Source of the DNA: Eubacteriales Family XIII. Incertae Sedis bacterium | GTDB taxonomy: Bacteria; Bacillota; Clostridia; Peptostreptococcales; Anaerovoracaceae | Assembly (NCBI GenBank): GCA_031272745.1 | Contig: JAISTF010000019.1 | Location: forward strand, 1 to 7,133 | Reading direction: 5' to 3' | Length of the DNA: 7,133 nt | Part shown: one piece after another, positions 1-6,300 of the stretch | Position numbering within the stretch: the first letter of the stretch is position 1 | How the letters are laid out: each line of letters starts with the position of its first letter | Made by a program: the position numbers and the translations under genes | The notes under the pieces: model-generated | Databases searched by the model: none | Seen by the model: the letters and a program-made list of their open reading frames with translations, nothing else | Told to the model about the DNA's origin: nothing

Positions 1-1
1 C

Positions 2-85
2 TACGTGACCTATGAAGGCTTGATTGCCTTCGTAACGATGATCCTCACGGTGATTCTGGTCGCTTACACTCTGAAGGATAAATAG
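2..85 (+). CDS. Small single-pass membrane peptide, Hol_Tox (TxpA/BsrG-like) putative type I toxin, 5' end at or beyond window edge
   Basis: The frame opens at the window edge and ends at TAG 83-85. It reads Y-V-T-Y-E-G-L, then a hydrophobic helix of about 18 residues (LIAFVTMILTVILVAYTL), then the charged tail KDK. A short (S/V)TYE(A/G)L start, one membrane helix and a lysine-rich end are the hallmarks of the small Firmicutes holin-like toxins, whose known members (TxpA, BsrG) act at the membrane and are silenced by antisense RNA. An in-frame GTG at 5-7 would give 26 residues, the usual size, but no ribosome site can be seen because the window begins there, so the true start may lie just outside. 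An inverted repeat at 14-31 (GAAGGC/GCCTTC) lies inside the frame. A terminator follows five bases after the stop, and an antisense promoter sits 82 bases downstream. Toxicity is inferred. The alternative is the tail of an unrelated membrane protein. Confidence 0.6.
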   Translation, partial: YVTYEGLIAFVTMILTVILVAYTLKDK

Positions 86-89
86 CAAC

Positions 90-117
90 AGAGCCCGCAA
101 TTAGGCGGGCTCTTCTT
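90..117 (+). terminator. Intrinsic terminator of the small membrane peptide gene
   Basis: A perfect 9-bp stem (AGAGCCCGC / GCGGGCTCT, 90-98 and 105-113) with a six-base loop runs into the pyrimidine tail TCTTCTT. It starts five bases after the TAG stop. On the minus strand the same stem is followed by TGTTGCTATTT, which is only moderately T-rich, so it might also act as a weak terminator for RNA coming from the right. Confidence 0.8.
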
Positions 118-127
118 ACAGTCTGTG

Positions 128-159
128 GGAACAGCCGCCGAATCAAAAGCGGCAGTTCC
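128..159. repeat. Inverted repeat forming the 5' stem-loop of the predicted antisense RNA
   Basis: GGAAC-A-GCCGC (128-138) pairs with GCGGC-A-GTTCC (149-159) around a ten-base A-rich loop, with one mismatch in the middle of the stem. On the minus strand it begins one or two bases after the transcription start expected from the promoter at 167-194, so it would form the very 5' end of that RNA. A 5' stem of this kind commonly protects small RNAs and can present a loop for pairing. That role is inferred. Confidence 0.6.
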
Positions 160-166
160 TATTTCC

Positions 167-194
167 ATTATACCGATGTTTTCTATACTGTCAA
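167..194 (-). promoter_or_regulatory. Consensus sigma70/sigmaA promoter reading leftward, antisense to the small peptide gene
   Basis: On the minus strand TTGACA (194-189) and TATAAT (172-167) both match consensus exactly, separated by 16 bases. The expected start is near 158-161. No protein-coding frame with a ribosome site follows, so an RNA product is the natural reading. It lies downstream of the large minus-strand gene and points away from it, so it is not that gene's promoter. Confidence 0.85.
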
Positions 195-221
195 ACGCTT
201 TTTTCGGGCGGGGCAGCGGTC

Positions 222-249
222 AGGCACCACGCGCTAAAGCGCTGTGCCT
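222..249. repeat. GC-rich stem-loop in the 3' flank of the large gene
   Basis: AGGCAC (222-227) pairs with GTGCCT (244-249), enclosing a second stem GCGC-TAAA-GCGC (231-242). On the minus strand, the direction of the large gene, no T-run follows, so it is not a standard intrinsic terminator. The arm GTGCC at 244-248 could alternatively pair with GGCAC at 257-261. Confidence 0.5.
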
Positions 250-257
250 TTCGCATG

Positions 258-297
258 GCACCTTCCGCGATTTGCATGCGCAAATCGGGATAGGTGC
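258..297. repeat. Long stem-loop 25 bases past the stop of the large gene
   Basis: GCACCT-TCC (258-266) pairs with GGA-T-AGGTGC (288-297), and inside it GATTTGC (269-275) pairs with GCAAATC (280-286) around the loop ATGC. That is about 16 pairs with small bulges. It is the first structure met by transcription leaving the large minus-strand gene and may mark or protect its mRNA 3' end. Without a T-tract, a factor-independent terminator call is weak. Confidence 0.5.
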
Positions 298-321
298 GCA
301 AACCCCCGCCCCTACGACCTC

Positions 322-3300
322 CTACCGCACGGCCTTGCTCCGCTTCGTCTTGCTCCACGCGCCGGCGTAGGTGCCCTTCGAGGCGCCGGTCTTGATGGTC
401 TTGACGGCGCGGACTTCGAACTCGTAGACCTTGCCCTTCTTCGCGTTCTTGACGGAGTAGCTGGTCTTCTTCGCGTCCACCGTCACGGTCTTCCATTTCT
501 TCGTGCCCTTGACGCGGTAACGCAACTGGTACTTCGTGACCTTCTCGGCCGCCGACGACTTCTGCCACTGCACGGCGAGCTTGCCCTTGCCGGACGCCTG
601 CGCCTTGCTGACCTTCAGCGTCTTCGGCACGATCTTCACGGTCACGGTCGTCGTACCCGCGTACTTGCCGAGGCCCGTGACCGTCACCGTCACCTTGCCG
701 ATCTTCTTCGTGGACCCCTTCACGGCCAGCGTGTAGTCCACGCCCTCCGTCAAGGTCTCGCCATTGACGGTCACGACGAAGCCGCCCTTGATGTCCTTGC
801 CCGTCCACGCCATGCTCGCGACCTCGACCTTCGTCTCCTTCGCGTCCAGGCTGCACAGCGGCGTCTCCTCGTCCGCGATCGTGCGGCCGACGAGGACCGT
901 CCCCGCCGAGAAGCCCGCCGGAACCGTCTGGAGCCCCGCGTTCACGAGATTGCGCGCGATGCCGCCTTTGAGACTTGCTTCTATTGAATAACTTCCATTC
1001 GCCGTCCCGTCTTTGACTGTGAAAGCGAGGCTGAAGAGCGTGCCGTCGCCCGTCTTATCCGCGCTCGCCGCGTAGCCGATCGTGCCCGCGGCCGCGTCCT
1101 TCTGCGCGCCGCTAAGCATCGCGCCCGTCGTCTCGATGGACGTGAGCTCCAGCGCATCCTTCGGATAGTTGACGGACAGCACCATGCCCGCGAAGCCCGG
1201 GTTGCCCGCGATGGTCACGGGCACCGTGAACGACTCGCCCTGCGCGAGGCCGTCCGCGCTGCCGACCGTGATGACCGGACCCGCGGCCGCGACTGCGAGC
1301 GGCGCGATGCCGGTGCCCGCGTCCGCCGCGCCCGCGCGGAGCGAAGACAGCGAGAGCGTACCCACCGACAGCGGCGCCAAGCCCGCCACGAGCCGCGCCA
1401 CGTTGGTCGCGTCCGCCGCCGTGATGAGGCCGTCGCCGTCGAGGTCGATCGCGGCCATCTGCGCCGCCGTCAAGGTGGACGGGTTGACAATCCCGACCGC
1501 GATGCGAAGCACCGTCAGCGCGTCGACCGCGTTCAGCTTTCCGTCGCCGTTGACGTCGCCGCGCAGCACCACGGTCACGTAGACATTCCGTGTCAGCGGC
1601 GAGATCGGCTCAAAATTGTTCGCCGTGGCCGCGCTCGGCGTGAACGTGACCTCGTAGTTTCCGCCCGGTGCCGTCGGCGTGAGCGCGCCGTTCGTCCAGC
1701 CGAACGCGCCGTAAGCGGTTGACCCGCCCGTCAGCGTGGATGCGCTGAGCGGGTCGCCCTGCGCGATCGGCGAAGCCGTCGGCCAGGTGATGGTCGGCGC
1801 GGGGGCTTTGTTCACCGTGATTGTCACATCACGCCCCGCGTCGCCGAGCGGTTCGTAGTTCCGCGCCGCCGCCGCGTTCATCGTGAACGTCACGTTGTAC
1901 GCGTACGTCCCCGCGTCTTTGACCGCCGTGCCGACGTAGTCCGCGTCGTCCCAAGCGAACGTGCCGTAGGCGTTGGACACCGGCGCAAGCGTCGCCGCAG
2001 ACAGCGGCTGCCCGTAGGTGATCGCGGACGCGGTCGGCCATGCAAAGTCCGGCAATGCCGCGCGCGCGATCGTCAGCGTGCCGACGCCGATGCCGTCCGC
2101 GGCCGCGTAGCCGTTGGCCCGCGCCGCAGCGACGTCCACCGTCACCGCGTAGGCGCCCGCGTTCGTCGGAGCAGCTTGTGACTTCGCGTAGGCCGTGCCG
2201 CCCGTGCCCGTATACCAGACCGTGAGGTCGCCGATGCCCGCGGTCCCCTTCGAGACCGTCGCCGCCTTCGGAGACCCGTCGTAGACGACCGTCTTCGGCG
2301 TGTCGAAATTCAGATCCGCCGCCGTCGGGATCGTCAAGGCGCGGACGTTGACGCCGCCTGCGACAAAGGTGACCGGCACAGCCTCCGCATCGTCGTCCAA
2401 GAAATTCTCCTCGTCGCCGTTCTGCAGCGACATCGTTATTCCATAAGCACCGACAGCCGCGTCTTCCGCGACATCGACGACCAAGTAAAACAGCACGCCG
2501 TCTTCCGTGATTTCTTCGGAGCCGACATAGAAGACGTTGCCGCTCACCGGCAGCCCCTCGTCCACGACGTTCAGCCCTTCGAGCAGCGTGCCGTCGAGGC
2601 TGGCGCCGCTCAGCGTGAGCGGGCTGCCGTCCGCGACCGCCGCCGTGAAGAAGAACGCGGCGAAGCCGGGGTTGTGCGCGATGCTGACCGGCACGAGCGC
2701 CTGCCCGCCGGCGTAGACCGCCTCGGGCGCGCCGACCGTGACGACCGCCTCGTCGCCGTCTTCATCCGGATCGTCCGGCGGCGTGTAGCTGCCGAACCAG
2801 GTCGACGGGTGCTGCGCAAACGTCACGTCCATGCCGTAGGTTTCCTCGTAGGCGAGGCTCCAGTCGTACAGATAGTCGCGCACGAACCCGTCCTCGTCCG
2901 TCGCCGCCGGCGGCAGGCCGCCGAACTCGTAATGCAGCACGAGCTTTTCGCCCGGGCCGAGCGCTTCGAGCGGCTCCGGCGCCGCCGCCGAAAGCCCGTC
3001 GCCGATGAGCACGCGGCCCGTGTCGAGCAGCGCCGCCGCCGCCGCGCCGTCCGCGTCAAACAGCTCGGCGCAGACGCGCGTCACCGTGTAGGTGCGGGAG
3101 CGGGCCTCGTCCTCGATCGCCGCCGGCAGCAGCACGCTCGCGTAGTAGACGGGCGCGTCGCCACGGTTGATCAGCGTGACGTTGAACGGCAGCGGGTCGG
3201 CCAGGTTGCTGCTCGCGTCGACGTGCAGCTCGAGGTCGCTCAGACCGCGCACCTCGATCGGCTCCGTCGTCACAAACTGCGCCGTGAGCGGCCAGTTGAA

Positions 3301-6300
3301 GACCGAGACCATGCCCGCGTAGTCCGCCGTGAGGTCGTAGGTGCCGACCGCGTCGCCGCGCAGGATCCAGCGCACCGTGTGCGTCGTCTGGCCCGCGATC
3401 TCGTCGATGGCCACGGTCGCGCCCTCGCTGACCGCCGTCTGCATGAGCGTCATGCCCTCCGGCACGTTCAGCGTGACGGTGTTGTTCACGAGGCTGTATT
3501 CCTCGGACGCGTTGTTGAGGATGTGCAGCTTCACGTCGTAAAAGTCCTTCAGCGCCTTGACCTGCACGGGGATTTCGAGGTAGGCGACCGTGACGAAGTT
3601 TTTCGGCGAGACGTCCGCGGGCACGCCTTCGGGGAAGGCCGGCACGATGACCTGCGGGTAGAACGCGGCCCCGTCGCCCGTGTGGATGACGCCCGAACCC
3701 GGGACGTCGACGTTGCTGCCGCTGCCTACGTCGTACACGATCCGGCAGTCATACGTCTCATGCCCGTACGCCAGATCCACCGTGATCTCCACGATGTAGG
3801 AATTGTCCGGATCCTCGACGTCGATGCCCGCGTCCGCGATCTCCTGCGGCGTCATGCGCGTGACCTCGAACGTGCCCTCGACGATCGGCTTGTGCGTGAG
3901 CACGAGCGTCAGCGTCGCGGTCTGCCCGGAGACGAGCGTCACGCTGGCCTGCGAGGGCAGGTAGTTGTTGTCGTCGCCGATGCTGCCGATGACGTGGACG
4001 CCGGGCTCGCCCGTGAACAGCACCTTGCCGTCCGCGCCCGTCGCGGCCACGTCCGGCGCCTCCGACCCGAGGTCGAAGAACACGGGCATGCCGGCCAGCA
4101 CGCCGCCGCTGTCGCTGCGGACCGTGACCTCGACCTTCGCGGGCGCGGTAGACGCGAGGACCGTGACGGCGTGCGTGACCGCCGCGCTCGTCTGCCCCTG
4201 CGTGTCCGTGACGGTCAGTGTGACCGTGTAGCTGCCCGCCTCCGCGTAGCTGTGCGTCGCGACCGCCGCCGTCTGCGTGACCGCCGCCGTCCCGTCGCCG
4301 AAATCGAACCGGTAGGACGCGACCGGATAGTAATGCCACGAATACGACGCGTCGACCGTGTAGCCGAAGCCCGCCTCCGCGACAGCGGACGCATAGATCG
4401 CCGCGATGGGCGTCGTCCGCTCCGGCGTCGTGACCGCGCCCGTCTCCGCGCCCGCCTCATTGCCGAGCGCGTCGAGCGCGTCGATGCGATAGATATAGGA
4501 AGCCGAGGCGAGCCCGATGCCCGCATCGTTCATCGAATAATCCGTTTCGCCCGCCTGCCTCGGCACATAGGCGATGGCCGTTTCCTGCCCACCGCTTTTC
4601 CGCGTCACTTTGAAGCCTGTGATGTCCGCGTCGTCCGGCGCCGTCCAGGAGACGACGACGTGCGCGGTCTCGCCTTCGCCCGCGTTCACGGCGGCGGCGG
4701 CGGTCGGCGCCGCGACCTGCTTGTCGACCGTGTAGCAAACCGTCGTCCACGGCGACGCATTGCCGGCCGCGTCCGACGCCTGCGCGCGCACATCGATCGC
4801 GTCGCCGTGGGCAAAGCCGCCGAGCGGGATGTCCGCCGAAAGCGTGCCGCCCTGCGCCGTGTAGTCGTTGCGCGCGGCCAGCGCCGTCCACGCCTCGTCT
4901 TCGGCCTTCTTGATTTCGAGCGTGACGGCCTTGAGCGCGCCGCCCGCGTCAAGCGCGCCGACCGAAACGGTCTTCCGCGACGGCCCGATGACCGCACCGT
5001 CCGCGGGCGCGATGCCCGTGATCACGGGCACCGTCTCGTCCTCGCAAAGCACGACGACGTAGATATGTTTTTGCGCCACCGCCGGGCCTTTCGACACGTT
5101 CGCGTCCAACAGGACGGTCACGTTGCCCTCGGCCGCCGCCGGCCGCGTCACCGTGCCGTCGTTGGCGATGATCCCGGGCGCGTCGGAAACCCATTCGATG
5201 ACCGTGCCGTAGCCGTACCAGTCCGTGACCGGCAGCGTCAGGTCGGACGTGACCGCGCCCGCCGCGCCCGTGTTGCCGTTTTTGATTTGCTCCCAGCCGA
5301 GCGCGTTCGCGACGTCGGCGACCGCGACGCTGTCCTTGATCTGCCAATGCGCGTAGTAGGTCACGTCCGCCGTGACGATCTCCGTCCCGTCGATCTGCGC
5401 GCCGCCGTCGATCTGCGTGAACCAGCCGAGGAACTCGTTGCGCCCGTCCGTCAGCACCGGCAGCACGGAAATTTCTTCTGCGTTCTCTTCGGCCAGGATG
5501 GCCTTGCCGTGAAGGAGCGCGACCTGCACCGCGGGCGACCCGTTCCGCGGGTCGAAGACGACCGTGTGGAGCGTCTCCTCCGCGACGTGGATCGTGCCGC
5601 TGTTGCCGTTGTTCCAGTCGGCGCGGTACGCGATGAGCGCGTTGACCTGCGCGCGCGTCTCGAAGTAGAGGTCGGTCGCGTTCCCTTGGAACGCGCTCCC
5701 GTCCACCTTCGTGACCGCCTGCGGAATGGTCAGCGATGTCAGGCTCGTGCAATCGGCAAAGGCGTACGTCTCAATCCAGTCGAGCCCTTCCGGCAGCGTC
5801 ACCTCGGCGAGCCCGTAGTCGCGCGCGAACGCGCCGAACCCGATGCGTGTGATGCTGTCCGGCAGCGTGACAGATGTGAGAAACGTCTTGTCGATGAACG
5901 CGTTTGTGCCGATTTGCATTATTGCATAACCATTGTACGTCGCCGGCACGACGACATCCGCTTCCGTGCCGCGGTAGTTTGTGATCTTGTAGCCGAGGAG
6001 CGTCTCGTCGGCGTCGCGCAGCGGCTCGTAGGCGTAGTCGCCGGGGTCGTCGCCCTCCTCCATCGGCACCGTGAGGTGGAAGGTCTTCTGCTGGTTCGCC
6101 GTCCCGCGAGAGACCGTGGCCGTCAGCGTGACGATGGCGTCGGGGTCGGGGATGGCGGGGCGCGTCACGACGCCCGCGTTCGTGATGTTCGCGAGGAGAT
6201 CGGACGCCCAGGTGATGGCCGTGCCGTAGAGCCCTTCGGCGGGCAGCGCGAGGTTCTGCGTGACCCGCTGCGCGCCTTCGGTGTTGTCTCCCTTGAAGTC

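Larger units (their letters stand above)
80..160 (-). ncRNA. Predicted antisense RNA (candidate type I antitoxin); minimal extent
   Basis: No covariance model was run; the call rests on position and promoter. A perfect-hexamer promoter at 167-194 should start RNA near 158-161 on the minus strand. The RNA would carry the stem-loop of 128-159 and then be fully complementary to the 3' untranslated region and terminator of the small membrane peptide mRNA. If the stem at 90-113 stops it, the RNA is about 80 nt. If not, it continues across the peptide coding region and ends outside the window. This tail-to-tail overlap matches RatA/TxpA and SR4/BsrG, where pairing leads to mRNA decay. Neither the 3' end nor the function can be fixed from sequence. 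Confidence 0.45.

Noticed and set aside
64..168. 34-codon minus-strand frame starting ATG at 168-166, right at the antisense promoter
   Set aside because: The ATG overlaps the -10 box, so RNA from that promoter would lack it, and no ribosome site precedes it. An untranslated RNA fits better.
222..297. Standard intrinsic terminator for the giant gene
   Set aside because: Strong stems exist but no T-run follows on the minus strand, so they are listed as stem-loops only.
125..370. Plus-strand open frame of 81 codons across the intergenic region
   Set aside because: It crosses the antisense promoter and both stem-loops and the end of the giant gene, has no ribosome site, and its sequence resembles no protein.
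191..856. Minus-strand open frame overlapping the 3' end of the giant gene and its flank
   Set aside because: It is rich in Gly, Arg, Asp and Glu without recognisable motifs, and overlaps the well-supported Fn3 and Ig-like coding in another frame.
244..987. Plus-strand open frame of about 247 codons
   Set aside because: Leu/Arg/Asp-rich shadow of the C-terminal domains, with no ribosome site or family resemblance seen.
1369..1563. Reading the calcium loops as a eukaryote-like EF-hand protein
   Set aside because: Two 12-residue loops each followed by a single helix, inside an exported modular protein next to a cohesin-like domain, is the dockerin pattern.
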